A DNA stretch of 64,000 nt from Magicicada septendecula. Its lineage: Eukaryota; Arthropoda; Insecta; Hemiptera; Cicadidae. The stretch covers positions 124,001-188,000 of the forward strand of contig JAWRYS010001501.1 in assembly GCA_034769895.1 (NCBI GenBank), written 5' to 3'. Positions 25,483 through 38,877 of the stretch are shown here, one piece after another (position 1 is the stretch's first letter; each line of letters opens with the position of its first letter). The notes under the pieces are model-generated. The model did no database searches, was not told the origin of the DNA, and saw only the letters and a list, made by a program, of their open reading frames with translations. Made by a program: the position numbers and the translations under genes.

Positions 25483-28400
25483 TTAATGATTCAGAACTTC
25501 TGTGTAAACGATGTTTTTTGTAAAAACTCTTTCATCATTTGTTAAATGCCCTTGGCCATTATATTCGGAAATATAAAATCTCAAACCATCGAATGATCGA
25601 ACTCTACTTGCTGCGATGTACAATTGACCATGTGTAAAAACTGGCTGCCTCAATAAAATTCCAATTTTTTCGAATGTTTGTCCTTGAGACTTATTTATTG
25701 TCATCGCAAATGCAGGTGTAATTGGAAATTGAGTTCTTTGAAAGTTAAATGGTAAAACAGTACCGGAATATGTTAAATTTATACGTGGAATCAAAATTCT
25801 CTTATTGCGTGCGGTTCCAGTTAAAACTTCGCAATCAATAGCATTACGATGCATACACTTGATGCGCATTCTTGTTCCATTGACTAATGCTTCCTTTGTA
25901 TTTAAGTTTCTGATCAGTAAAACGTTGCAATTAACTTTCAATACTAACTTTTGTGGTGCAAACCACTAATAGTCAAAGAATTCAAAAACTCTACTGGATA
26001 GTTATTGATTTAATTGTCATCATCACAAATTATTTTATCGTAGCTATGATATGTTTTCTGTTCACCTGGTATTCGATTAAGTATATCAGTATTAATAAAA
26101 GTACAATCATCATTTTTAGGTGCTAAAATAACTTACTTCAATATGTTATCTGATAGTATGTTTTCAGAAATATTTCCATACACCTCATTAATAATATTAT
26201 TTTCATCTCCTATTAATTGTTGAGGTATTTCAATAATATTTTCACCAAACTGAGGGAATTGTGGGGCTTCGTCATTACCAATTTTTTTCAAGAATTCGAC
26301 AAATTCTATTTCACTTGGTAAGGCTCTCATATTTTGAGTAAACGTTACTTTATGAAAATAAACAAATTTATGCCAACTCGTGACACAATTTTCAATTAAA
26401 GTTGCACGTGATCCGTGTGGGACAACTGGTAAGATTTGCCGAAAATCACCGCACAGGAGTATCGTTTTCCCTCCAAATGGTTTATGTTTATCATTTTCAT
26501 CGCATAGATCCTGCAATAATATATCTATGATTTTCAACACTTGCAGTGGGCACATAGAAATTTCATCAATAATTATCAATGATGATGAATTTATGTAACG
26601 TCCATAGCTACTATTTGCGGTAATATTCGCTACAGAATTTTCCAAAATGGGTATAGGCAATTTAAACACATTGTGTAAATTTCTACCTCCAAGTAATAGA
26701 GTTGAAGCTATGCCACTGAACGCTGTTGCAATGCAACTAAGATTAAGCGAATTTAATTTGTGAATGATTGCTGTTTATATGTTTTTCCACAACCTGCATG
26801 ACCGGTTAAACAAAAAACGTTAGATCCAGTATCATGATGCAAAACTTCACGAATCACACGATCAATTAGATTACGCTGTTCAATATTTGCAGTTTCATAA
26901 TGCTCACAAAACAGAAACTCTTATTCTATTGGATCAATAGCATTTGCTTCGTCTGTTCTCTGCGAATACGTGGGAACTGGTAAACCAAGTTCTTGACATG
27001 ACAAATTATGAACATTCAAAATATCTTCAATTTCTAATAGAGCTGTATTAAAGGATACTTCTTCGTTGTAATCTCTCAAAAAATCTTCACTAAGATATAC
27101 TTTAAATTCATTCCATAACGCCAATGCATTGGCTGGCACATTTAATGCACAAATGTAACCAAATATTTTTCGCATTTGTTTTGGTGAATGTAATTCTTTT
27201 GCTTCATTTAAACATTCGCGCCATTCATTATCATTTGAAGCAATGCCGCGAGCATGGCACGCTTCAACAAAAGAAGTGTGTATAATTCCATTGTATGTTC
27301 TAACATCCTTAAATGATTTTGGACCACAGACATGTAATAAAAGCAATCGTAAATGGAAAAGTTCTATGTCTTTTGGTGATACAACATATATGCGTGTAAT
27401 GATTTTATCACCTCCACGCCTTCTCTTCTTGCATTTTTTCGGGAACCCTTCCCACACATAATGCAAAGGAATTTCAATATACTTATATTCATGCGCTGAT
27501 GGATCTGATCGATTCAATTCAAAAAATGCTAATAATTTTGTTTGTCTTGCATTTTCAATTGCTTGACGTTTTTGCCCTTCTCGAAAGTAGACATTCTGTC
27601 TACGCGGTAAATGAATGCCAGGTCTAACGATGACATGTGATTGAAAATGCATTGGTAATTCATAGATGCGCCATACAGCTTCAGTTGATCCGACATAACG
27701 GCCATTTAAAAAATTTTAACTTCATCAGAATTTGTATTTCTTGACCTGGTTCAATTCTCTCTGAACCTAATTCAACAGATGCACTGTCATAGCCTTTATA
27801 CACGTATTTATAAATGTATTTAACACTTTTAACTGTAGTGCATCCTTCAACATTTATATGGCAATTAAATTTGGCAAGTAAATACGGATTGTATGTTACA
27901 ACATAACGATTGTCGAGGCAACTACCGCGAACTTCAGCATTAATACTATTATCACGCCTTCTGTATAATGGATATTCATTTAATGATTCACATGTAAATT
28001 CATTAAATCGTTTTGGATAATCTTTTGTGCATTTTACATCTCTCATACATACAGGATTTGGATTAAGTACACCGCATGGACCAAGCATCATGTGTTTTAC
28101 AACATATTCATGTAATGTAGGATGTGTTTGAATGTTAGGAATCTCCGCAGATACAACTTTATCAATACCGGTAGCATTAACAATTTTATCTTGCTCATTT
28201 AAAGAGTGTAAAATGTGAGCATGAGGCTATACTCTCTTTTGAAACTCAATTGTATAAATGAGTGCTTCAAATTTACCGAAGATTTTTTTTAGTGTAAGGC
28301 CCTCAATTAATGCTTCCAGTTTGGACTTGAATACACGCACAACAATATCAAGTCGAAAATTAGCTGACTCACCTACACCAATATTAGTAACTACTTCAGG

Positions 28401-29802
28401 CCAACTTGGATTGCAAGTCGTTGTAATAAACAAAGAAGGCTTTCCGAAATGTTGTACAATTGACATTGCATCTAAATAATTCTGATACATTGAATGAAGA
28501 TCCATTGAATGAAGATGGTAAAATTACTCTACGGCCAACATTATTGGCATTGGGGTTCAATTCTAAATAATCTGTTAAATTGTTGTAAACTTCAGACTTA
28601 AGACTTGTTTAATTTTGTCGAATGAAATGTAACCTTGTGCCCTCTATTCTCACATACTTATCAACTATCCACTGCAGAAATAATTTTTGGGAATGGTGCA
28701 ATATGCTAAAATCTTCTCTAATTGCAAGTCGATAGGCTGCATACTGAAGCATGGTTAATTTATTTCTGGGCGCTCTTGAATTAGATGTAGTTGGTACATT
28801 ATGAGAAATATTGATATGCCACCCAGTATCACCATTTGGAAAAAGTAATTGATACGCCAGAGGGTCCAATGATGAATCCAAAACAGAGATATTTTTAATG
28901 GTACCATTAACTTTTGAAAACGAAACCATATTTCGTTCAAAGGGTGGCTCACCATCAACTGTACTAAATATTACTGCTACATCAGTTTGAACTGCATCAT
29001 TATAACGGCGTAGATCTAAATCACGATTTACTTTAATGAGCATACAAATTTCTTGATTTTGATTTTCAACTCTCTGACAATGATCTTTCATTGCAATGAA
29101 TGACCGAAGGAAAGGATTAATGCGTTCCAATTCAAGAGAGATTTCGCGCATTATATTGTTATTGCATGTTTGATTATAGTGTTCACGTAATCTATAATTG
29201 ACAGCAGTGTCAACATCGTAAAAATATAATTGCGCATAACATGGTGAGCGACCATATCCAGCAGTCATTGGACCTGATCTGTGATAAAAAACATCATGTA
29301 TTTTAAAATGATACACTCCACGCGTAACTGTATCCGAAATTTTAGCTTCTGAGCTAACCATAGCAAATGATGAATTGTATTTACGAATGTTTTCAAAATA
29401 ATTTTTTGACTTTCTTTATTATTGAAGGTTCATTTGAAGTAAGTCCATCATACAATGATTTAAAGTACTCATTTTGACTTAAGGCCGGTAATATTGCTTT
29501 ACCTTATGACAACATGAAGTGAATGCAGTCCTTTCACCTAAAGTGACTTCAAATTCGAAATGTTTTGCATTGCAAAACCTGCATTGTAAATGCATTAATC
29601 CACAATCAAAAGTATTAAAATTTCTTGGAATGACATTCAGTGCGCATTTAAATGTATCCATCAAAATAATTTCATCATTTTGTATACTATTTACACTATT
29701 TAAATTTGCATTTGGTCTATTATCATTTTGACTTTCACGCGAATATATATTCCTTCTTCTTTGTCTCTCACTCCGACCCGTCAATGTTCTATGTCGAGGC
29801 AT
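25483..29802 (-). pseudogene. Helitron Rep-helicase (HUH nuclease plus SF1 helicase), inactivated
   Basis: Domain order from the ATG at 29802: a Cys-rich N-terminus (residues C74, C77, C97, C98, H99), the Helitron-like N region (28609-29404) and Rep motif GKPSLFITTTCNPSWPEV (about 28440). The HUH motif PHAHIL follows (28209-28226), then the two-tyrosine motif KYIYKYVYKG (about 27800-27830). The helicase part has Walker A GHAGCGKT (26780-26803), motif II IIIDEIS, GDFRQILPV and the C-terminal NKSQGQTF and AASRVRS (25483-25941). Total span, about 1440 codons, is normal. I see about five in-frame stops (28609, 28227, near 26921, 26133 and 26010) and about six frameshifts (near 29500, 29405, 28500, 27720, 26765, 25960). 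The stop at 28227 directly precedes the HUH motif. It is clearly non-functional; the protein once nicked and rolled out the element. Confidence 0.93.
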
Positions 29803-30128
29803 AATGGATGTAGGTGCGAATATCTGAATGTAAAAAAAAACATGTAATGAACTTACTGAAACTAAGATTAGACAGGGTTTAATTTAAAAATAATAAAATG
29901 TACTCACTTTTTTGAAACCACCATTAATAATTAGGCTAGAGTAAGTCAATTCAAATTCCTGCTACAAAATTTTCCTTTTGCAACAGGTGTATATTAAGCA
30001 AGCTGTATTTCACTTTCAACTGCACATTAAAACTGCATATATAAAACACAGATATCTAATATACAAAATATAAAATAAACGCTTTTTTGCCTTGACATAC
30101 ACTCCACAGACTATTGAAAAAGGAACAC

Positions 30129-30159
<31 letters not shown>

Positions 30160-30446
30160 TTTACCTTTCTGCACTCCTTCTCCATATAAACTTTAACTAT
30201 GCCAAATCTCACACTCCTCCATGCGCGCAGTATGCTTAAAAAGGGGTACAAAGTTTTCTCTTCGCGTATTAATATATAGATGAAAAAAATATAATTTTAT
30301 TGCCTGGCAACAAAATTATTTTATTTTTAACAATTACCATTGTTTGAAAAAGTTTAAATGAATTTTCAAGTACAAATGAATGTTTTATTTTTATTTAATT
30401 TAATGAATAATCTGTATTAATTTAACACATATTGTATATAAATTTT

Positions 30447-30564
30447 AGCTTTCTGCACTCCTTCTTCATATAAACTTTAACTATGCCAAATCTCACACTC
30501 CTCCGTGCGCGCAATATGCTTAAAAAGGGGTACAAAGTTTTCTCTTCACGTATTAATATATAGA
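30447..30564 (-). repeat. second copy of the Helitron 5' terminal region
   Basis: About 118 bp nearly identical to the Helitron's own first ~113 bp (about 30168-30280), including TCTATATATTAATACG, AAAACTTTGTACCCC and GGAGTGTGAGATTTGGC. It starts at 30564 on the minus strand, 284 bases upstream of the element's start. The base before its TC is G, not the A expected at a fresh insertion, and no coding part follows it. Confidence 0.85.
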
Positions 30565-33449
30565 CAATTTTAATTTCAGATACTCTTTCAATACGTGTAC
30601 GAAAAATCTCCGTTTTAGTTAATCACATGACAGTAGCGATAGTTGTACAGTTGTACTAGATTTACTGCACATGTCGAAGGCTGCTTTATTGCACTTAGTA
30701 GGCTTATATTTATATATTGTAATATTAGTCAATTTATATTTTACAATTCTACAGACATTTTGATTCTTGGATAGCAGACGGTATGCGTTTGAAGCTTTAC
30801 ATGTGTTGTAAATAGTCTTGTACATTTTTGTGTGAGTGTGTGTGTTGTGTGTGCGCGCGCGCGTGTGTAAGGTGTAAGGGGGAAATGAGGTAGAAAGAAA
30901 GAATTGTTTTCGTTATTTCAGTATTTTGTGTCTTTTCTACAGTTTACTACCATTATAACATTATGATTTCCCCATTTCGACTTTTGAATCAGTGGAAGTG
31001 TGTTCTTTCTGCACGTTCTCTGTTCGCTAGTGTTCAGAAAAATAGAATGCCTTACTAAACTTCATAAACACAAAGTAAAGATAACTCTGAGTGATCATTC
31101 GCTCCCTAGTTCTTGCTTTCTCATTCCGTAGAAAAGAGAACGGAAAAGGCAGCACCAATCATGGTAAATAATTTACAAGGAGATGCCGTTACCTGAAAAT
31201 AGAGATAAAACAACAGACTAGTATATAGGTGTATGCATCTACAATTAAGTATGAAGTTACAATTCATAAAACCGAAGTAAGTACACAGTAAGTAACTGTA
31301 CGTGCCTGTTGTCTTTGCTAAATCAACTAATGCTACTGTAAACTGTCCAATACGGTAACACGCGACAGTGCAGCCAACATCTATTGCTTACATCGTCAAC
31401 AAGCCGTATGTAAGAACCGTAAACTCCGCCGTTTCATGAAGCATTGTATAATTAATACAAGGGCCTAGTGCTTTCCCAATTTTACCCAGCTTCGTTTAAA
31501 TTACCGGTATTTTTAATAAAAATTAACGACTGCAGCTTGGTCAAGCATCCTTCAGTTCCACGAATTGTTTACAGTGACCAGAGCGCGAGATCAAGGGTTA
31601 AATAATTATTTTATGTAATGAAACAACATTTGTTAACAATTCGTTTATTAATGAAACTTGTGGTGACCTTCATTTCTTTGGCATTTAATTTCTTATATCC
31701 ACTGTTTTGAAATTCCGCCTTGACAACAACATAAAGATGAATTACGTTTTCAGGTTAATTGAAGCCCTCAAGTTTCCAGGGTTTCAATTTTTATAATGTA
31801 GAGCGTAAAATTGAAGTAATAATCTTTAATTGTTCATAGTGCAGTTCCTGCTAAAGTTAGTCTATCAGAGCTTAATTTAAAGCTTTTCAGCATGCAACTT
31901 CAATTAATATTAATATGCTTTACAGTAGTGTGAGATCTGTGTTAGCGTAGGCTAAGCCTCATTACTCTGACCGGTAAGTCATTATGCAAATTAGTGTCAG
32001 CTTTAACTAGAAACTAATTGATTGCGTACTAAGTAACACTGTCATTTCTGATAACTTAACGTGTTGCTTTCTATCACATTCTGTAAAATTTAAGTAGTCT
32101 AAATATTTGGTTACCAGCAACTTACAACCATGGAAACAGGTGCTGTCTCACGCGCATGCTGCGCGCACACACAAACACGTTTCACCAAAAAATAGTCGCA
32201 GGTAAAAAACACTGAAGACTAATAACGTACAAGCAATACATATTTAAAATAATACGTACGTAAGGACAATGCAATATTAAACTTACATGTTTTAGAACTT
32301 TTTAGCAACAAAAATACGGCTTCTGTTTCCAAAGGCTCTACCGCCTACGGAGCAATCTTCATCCAATATTAATTCTTAACATTTATTTTTTCAGCCTTTC
32401 CTATTAAACATGTGCTTGCCAACGTCGATTTATTCTGAATGGAACTGTATTTTATTTCAAAATAATTTGTGGTTTTTATTGCAATTTGTTTATGACACCA
32501 TAAATAATAAAATGCAGTAGGCTTACTAGTAAAATTGTAGTCGTAGTAGGGCAACAGGTTTGCAATAGTAATGTTTCTGACAATATTCTTATAACACACG
32601 AAGAAAATAATAGCCCGGTTAAGAATTAGATCTAATCCGCACGAACAACTGCTGACACTCGACGTACAGTATTTAAAGTTGTGTGAATTGAGCTAAATTA
32701 TTCCTACTTTTCGTAACGAATTATTACGTCTCCGAATGCAGATTACTATAGATATGTAATACGTGATATGTGTACTTATGTTTATATGACTTTTGAAGTT
32801 CTACTACTTAGGTAGCACTAATTTAAGTAGGGCACTGCGGTTTGTTAAACAAACAATTAAATTGTTATTTAAGCATTGCAGCAAACGGCTTAGGAAAGCA
32901 GTGTGGTCAGAACTTATATTGTGTGTTACTGTATTGTGCTCTAGTGGTGGTACTTACTTCCACTGTCCCAGTCGATCTGGGAAGTGAAAACACCAGTTTT
33001 ATGGTGCAAGCATGCAAACGAATCTGGGCAGCATAAATGGATGACACTCCAAATTTTCTGTTTACAAGGAGTGCAAATCAATTACTTTGTGTAATATGCA
33101 ATTTTCATTTCGTGTACGGAACAGCAGTTTCATCGTGTATTTACAATTGTACGTATCAAGCCACTTCGTGTTTTCTGTTTTCTCACAATAATTTTGTCCA
33201 CTTCATTCGTAAGTCAAAAAATTCTGTGTTACATGTCAGTTATTAATTATATAAGAATTTTATTATATATTGCAAAGAAACAAATATAAGGCATAATAAA
33301 TTACAACAAAATAATATAGAGTCTTTTATCTGGAGTTAGGTATTTATTTTAAAATAAATTTAATATGGTCTGTGATTTGAATTTAAATTATTTATTCTTA
33401 AATTTTAATAGAGTCTGTGAAATGGTTTCAATGTTTTTCTTTCTTATAG
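30565..33449. other. AT-rich DNA with no supported gene
   Basis: Contains a GT/GC alternating tract at about 30836-30868. No coding or mobile-element structure could be supported. Confidence 0.55.
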
Positions 33450-34010
33450 TCAATTTTACTTGTTCGACGAAATCCCTTGACGAACCGTTGAACTGCTCCA
33501 CTGCCACACTCGTCGCCTGTTGGATCGCTGCAATGATGACACGTAGAACTCTCGCGACACACGCACGCACGCCGTTTCACCGATAGAGTTTATCTCATTC
33601 ACTTCAGGGCTCGATAATGGGTTTAACTATTATTAATTCAATTTCGGTGTGTTTTACGTACACCTTCCGGTATCTTGACGTGTCCTCGCGTTCACCCAGA
33701 TGTAATTCAGCAAATACACCTGACTCCTATGCCGAAAATCTTTACTACCGCGAGATAGCACTATTTAATTCATAATTAAATTATTTTGAGTTCTAACAGA
33801 CAATCGATCTAGCAAACGGGCAACTCGTTGATAAGACCCAGTACTCGTAGCCTTATGTAGGACGTATACTGATACGACAAACTCGCACAGAGCCAACGTC
33901 TGTTAAGGCCGAGCTGTTAGGTTGAACTGCCGAAGCTTCTTCCGCTAGGGACCAAACTAAATGAAAATTGGAGCCTCCGATTGGTTAAAACCCATAGCAC
34001 GTGATCTAAA
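33450..34010. other. GC-richer unassigned patch
   Basis: About 550 bp with clearly more G, C and CpG than the flanks and no long open frame. It could be a promoter-like region, an old LTR or part of an unrecognised element. I found no paired ends or duplications. Confidence 0.4.
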
Positions 34011-37000
34011 AGTTTTATGACTTTCAGAAGATAAGGATTCTTCAGAAAAGTGAATTCTATTAAAAAATACATATTAAAACAATATGTTTAGAGTCTTTAC
34101 ATATGAAAAATTTAGCGCTAATTCAGAAGTATGAGCTGTCCAAGTTTCAATTCGATACGTTAATTTACACCAGAGTTATTCATGCAAATACGAATAACAC
34201 GCGCCCTCGCGCACTAAATTCGCACTTGACATGACAGAAAATAAATTTATGGGCATTTTGACATACAACAGTTGATAACCCATTTCTTATTTCTAAACTT
34301 ATAGCTATTTTACAAACTTTAACAAAATCAATTTTCAAGATGTCTATAACGTCGTAAATTGTATAAAAGCATGTAGTCATAGCTACAAAGACCCTTTTCT
34401 GCGATGTTCCATTGCAATATATATACGGCTTCAGAAACAGACGGAGTGAATTCGTTAGAAACTAAGTGTAAAATAGTAAAAAAGATGTGTTTAACCAACT
34501 GACAAATTTCCAACATACCTGTTATTTTACCTGTTATTTATCTTTTAACAAGCTTTATATATATAAAATCAGTAACGCTCTCAAAGTTTATATAGGCTAG
34601 TAGTCAAAGGAAGTTAAAGCGGTTACAGTTTACTCGAAAGTATCGAAAATCGAAGCTAAGTGTACAGTCTCGAATACTCAATTCTGTAACTAGGATCATG
34701 ACGAGGATTCAAGAACTTATAATGAGGAGTCAAAAGAAGCTTTATGTCTTGCAAATTTTGACGGCGAAGAAGTAATCGATAACCAAAGGACATAATTGGT
34801 TTCATCAATGCAGACAATAATTATGATTATAAGCAATATAATTTTGTTTTATTCTTTTTTTACTGTAAAATAAGTTTACGCATTGTTGACAGAGCAGGAT
34901 GTAAGTATAATAAGAATATACAAAGAGGTATAAGCATGTCCGATGGAAATTTTCCAGTTCGCCAAGAGTTTTTTATGGAAGTAGAATAATAGCTGATGAG
35001 CGGTTCATTATTCAAAATATGACAACATTTATTTCAGTCATAAAGAAAGACGGAAGGAAATATTTTAGTACGTAATTGCAATCACCGTTACGTTTGACAC
35101 GGACGCTGTCAAATTATAGTTACAATTACACTTCTGTTGAGTTTAAGAATTACAAGGTTTGGGGTAAGCTTCGACACTTTTAGTGATCACATTATACGTA
35201 CTTTGTGTCATGGTAAGCGTTTCAGCATCAAAAGTTTAAAAGATTAAAATTAAATTATACATTAATACGTTATAAAAATTTATTTACCTTTTACAAAGAA
35301 AGGAATGATTTTATAATACACCGTCATATTTTACCCTATAAAATCAGAAAACAAATATAATAAAAAAACACATACATAAACAATAAATTGTTATTTGTAA
35401 CCTAACTTTTCTACAGTCATATTACAATTGTTACATAAACTTTTTATTTTGTCTGCGGGTATAAAAATATTTATGACCTAACGATTCACAGACAAATTAA
35501 TAATCACAGAGTAGAGTACGTTCAGTTTGTACCTGTGAAAATTACTTAAGTCTTATAAAGTACGTAGAATGTTGTGTTAAGAGCGTGGTGCCTTTATTTC
35601 GTTACGAACAGCAGTCAAGTGTAAATATAGACAAAAAACCGATCCATACGAAGAATTAGAAGTTTCACCATGAATGTGTAGTTAAAAATAAATAACTTAA
35701 AATAATGTTGCAATTAAAGAAAGTCGATATAATAAGACTCGGTAATTATGACTACCGTAAGTATTGTCCCAATTGACGTCGTGTTTACGTGTATAAGCAA
35801 CAATCCCAGTGCAGTGATATCGTTGCAGTAAAGTCGTTGATATCATCACCGATGCTCCAACACTTCATTCATAAATATTCCCTCAAAGTTTCCATAACCT
35901 GGAAACAGAAATTTTGAACTGATTGTTGTGAAAAACTTACAATCAGAATAAAAAATCTCTATTATGTACTAGAAATTTTGAGGTATTCTGATGTTGCCGA
36001 AGAAATTGGTAAAGAACAAGATGAACCGAAGCATCATTTACCGGTAAAGAGATTGGTAAAAGCATTTTATTTTATCCTGGAAGAGTTCCTAATTTTAAGC
36101 GTCAAATATACGAACCGCAAAACCATTTCAAAAGTTCAACGGAATGTGGTGGCCAGTCTGAGGTGCTACCAGCGAGTTATACAAGGACAAAGGAAAGAAT
36201 ACAAAACCACAATGAACTTATACTCCTTTTTTGAATCAGTAGGTAAAACAGCTAAGAGTGGCGTTGGAAGGAGATTTCGCTTCTGGATCCTAGTTTAGCC
36301 GCTCCTAATGAGTGTAAAAAATAATAAAAATTGTGTAGTAAACACATATGTGTATAAGTAGAAACTCTGGGACGGTGTCAAAATTATTCTACTACATGTT
36401 ACATTGTTTGTCGATAAAATCGTATTGCTACAATTAAAAGTCATGTACTTTAAGAGACTAAGCCCTAGTGAAGTGAGAGCTTCCTGCGTTCCATATAATT
36501 TTAATAATAAATTAATGCGGCTACAAGTATCTAACAGAATCGAGGCTAGTGAAACTTTAAAGCAACAGGAATTCATTATCTGGTTCCGGTTTTTAAATAA
36601 AGATGAATGTTACTGAGAATACATTTACACATTTTTCCGTTACAACGAAAGCATTGTAACATAACGTCATTAAGGGTTTGGTAGTTTGCAGGCACGGTTT
36701 AAAGCCAAGTATTTTAAAATTAACAAATGGATCTTTTTTTAAATAAAAATTACTGCCGTTATTATGGCAGATGTTATCCAAAGGAAGATTACATTACTGA
36801 AAATTGGAAAAACCTACTTGAGAATAAGAGCAAAGATCCAAAATCTCACATATGTTTTACTCATGTTATATTATTTTCTAAATCTTAAATATCAATAGTT
36901 CACTTATAATAAACCGCTTGGAATATTACATGATGCAGTCACAACAGACGCAAAACGTCAATTGTAACTGGACAAAATTATTACTGATTTCATCGTAACA

Positions 37001-37514
37001 TCTGGATAAAGCACTGACTTTGATGTCATTGGTATTAAAACATATACGGATAATAACAAAATTGGTATACTAATAACAGCTCCTTTTAATACCACCAAAG
37101 TAGTTTACGAGTGCCAGGCAGGTAAGCTGTTAGATTAAGCTCAACGGTATACAAAGACGGTAATGTGGTTGATACTACTGATTGTTTAATTGTAAACAAT
37201 TTTTATAATTAAAGGGCATGGAAAAGTTCTAATTACAATGACATAATAGCGTAAATTGTATTATTAAATATATATTTTTATTAGCTTGAAATGTTGGCGT
37301 AAGCGTAACAGTTTAACTTTACGGTCGAATGCATCGATAAAAATTATAGTTCTCTAACGATTGTGTACGTCATTTGATAAAAAATTTTCATGCGCCTTCC
37401 GTAAAATATGGAAATGAAGTAAATACACTATTAATAGTGTTTAAATTTAAGGGAAGGTTTTATCGTTAATTTTTTCTCATCAATTTTAAATACGTAAATA
37501 ACTGTTAGTCATTT
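34011..37514. other. AT-rich DNA with no supported gene
   Basis: The longest frame (35978-36298, 106 codons) has no recognisable motif and no conserved look. Nothing else stands out. Confidence 0.55.
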
Positions 37515-38877
37515 TCCTTTAAACTACAATTATCAACCGTATTCTAGCCTTAGCTTATTTTCCTACAATATGGAAATATGTTGAAATTATAATGATCGTA
37601 CAACAAAATAAACATCCTCGTGAACCGACGTCCTACCGTCCTATCAGCCTTTTCCCCATATTCAGTAAAGTGTTTGAGCGATTGTTCATAAAAAGAATTC
37701 AAGACGATCATGATATTCTAACACCGCTGCATAACCATCAGTTTGGATTTCAGGAGCGCCACTCGACAACTCATCAAATCCATGGGATAGTTAATGAAAT
37801 CGCAAAGGGTCTAAATGGAAAGAAGTTCTGCAACGCAGTGTTGGTTGACATCTCCGAAGCGTTCGATAAGGTCTGCTCTTCAAACTGAAAAACACACTCT
37901 CCTCCAACTATTATCTTCTGCTAAAGTCGTACCTAACTAACAGAACCTTCCCAATCAAATACTATGATTCAAGATCCACCTACTTCTCAGGTGTTCCTCA
38001 AGGCAGCGTTCTTGGACCTCTACTCTTTCTCATCTGCACAGCCGACTTACCTGAAACAAACGCCACGCCCATTGCATCTTTTGCCGATGACGCTGCAGTG
38101 CTATCAGGTAACGAAAATCCTCAAGTTACTTCTGACAACCTACAAGTGCATCTAAATCTGCTCTGTAAATGGTACAAGAAATGGCGAGAAAAAATCAACG
38201 AAACGAAATCTGAGCAGGTCACATTCACTACGCGGCCTGGCATCTGTCCACTTGTAACAATTAATAACACACCTGAACAAGTGAAGACTGAAACTTAATA
38301 CCTTGGACTTTACCTCGATCAACGATCGCATACCCAAATCAAACGAAGGCCATTAGATCTCAAGCTCCGTCAGATGACCTAGCTCCTTGGGCAAAAGTCT
38401 AAGATCTCATTAAACAACAAACTACTACTGTACAAAACCATGCTGACACCTACATGGTTCTACGGACTTCAGTGGGGATGTGCCAAACCTACAAAAATAA
38501 AAACTACCCAAAGATTTCAGTCAAAAGTTCTGCAAGCTTTATTGGATGCCCCATGGTGCGTCAGCAATCGGACACTTCACGCCGACCTAAAAATACCTTT
38601 AATAACGGACGATATCAAGAGGATTTGCAACAAAATGTAGACAACGAGTAGTAGATGATCATGAAAACTAATTGACATAGCAGCTATATAACAACAGTCC
38701 GGACGAGAGAAGCCTCCGCAGAAATTGGCCTCAAGAATTGCTACATCCTTAAAAACAATCTTCCATAAGGAGAAACATCAGAGGATGTTTCCTTTTCAAA
38801 CTGAACTCCTACATCTCATTTACGTATTACTCCTTCACAGATGTAGATTGTAAATTGCAAACTATCGAAAAAAAATA
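37515..38877 (+). pseudogene. jockey-type LINE reverse transcriptase, 5'-truncated
   Basis: Begins inside the finger region (ILALAYFPTIWK near 37545) and continues with TSYRPISLFPIFSKVFE, HQFGFQERHSTTHQ and LVDISEAFDKV. A small deletion with frameshift follows near 37870, and then LLFKLKN...SGVPQGSVLGPLLF and the catalytic loop FADDAAVLS near 38080, still intact. Thumb-region landmarks CPLVTINN, YLGLYLDQ, YGLQWGCA and APWCVSNRTLHADL lead to a stop at 38638. In-frame stops occur near 38296 and 38380. The sequence ends near 38877 with a short A run. The catalytic palm is better preserved than in the other LINE fossils here, but the copy cannot make a full protein. No endonuclease domain is present. 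Confidence 0.88.

Larger units (their letters stand above)
24663..30280 (-). mobile_element. Helitron, 5618 bp, with a broken Rep-helicase
   Basis: On the minus strand the element begins TCTATATATTAATACG at 30280 and ends CTAG at 24663, with host A before and host T after. This is the A|T insertion expected for Helitrons, which make no target duplication. A hairpin built from GGTCGAA and TTCGACC (24679-24693) sits 15 bases before the 3' end, matching the family's terminal hairpin. Inside, 25483-29802 holds a Rep-helicase relic. An (AT)n run near 30136-30163 lies in the 5' leader. Termini are intact enough to be mobilised by another Helitron's protein, in principle. Confidence 0.92.

Noticed and set aside
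35978..36298. 106-codon plus-strand frame
   Set aside because: No motif, no splice context and composition like the surrounding AT-rich DNA; length is within chance for this window.
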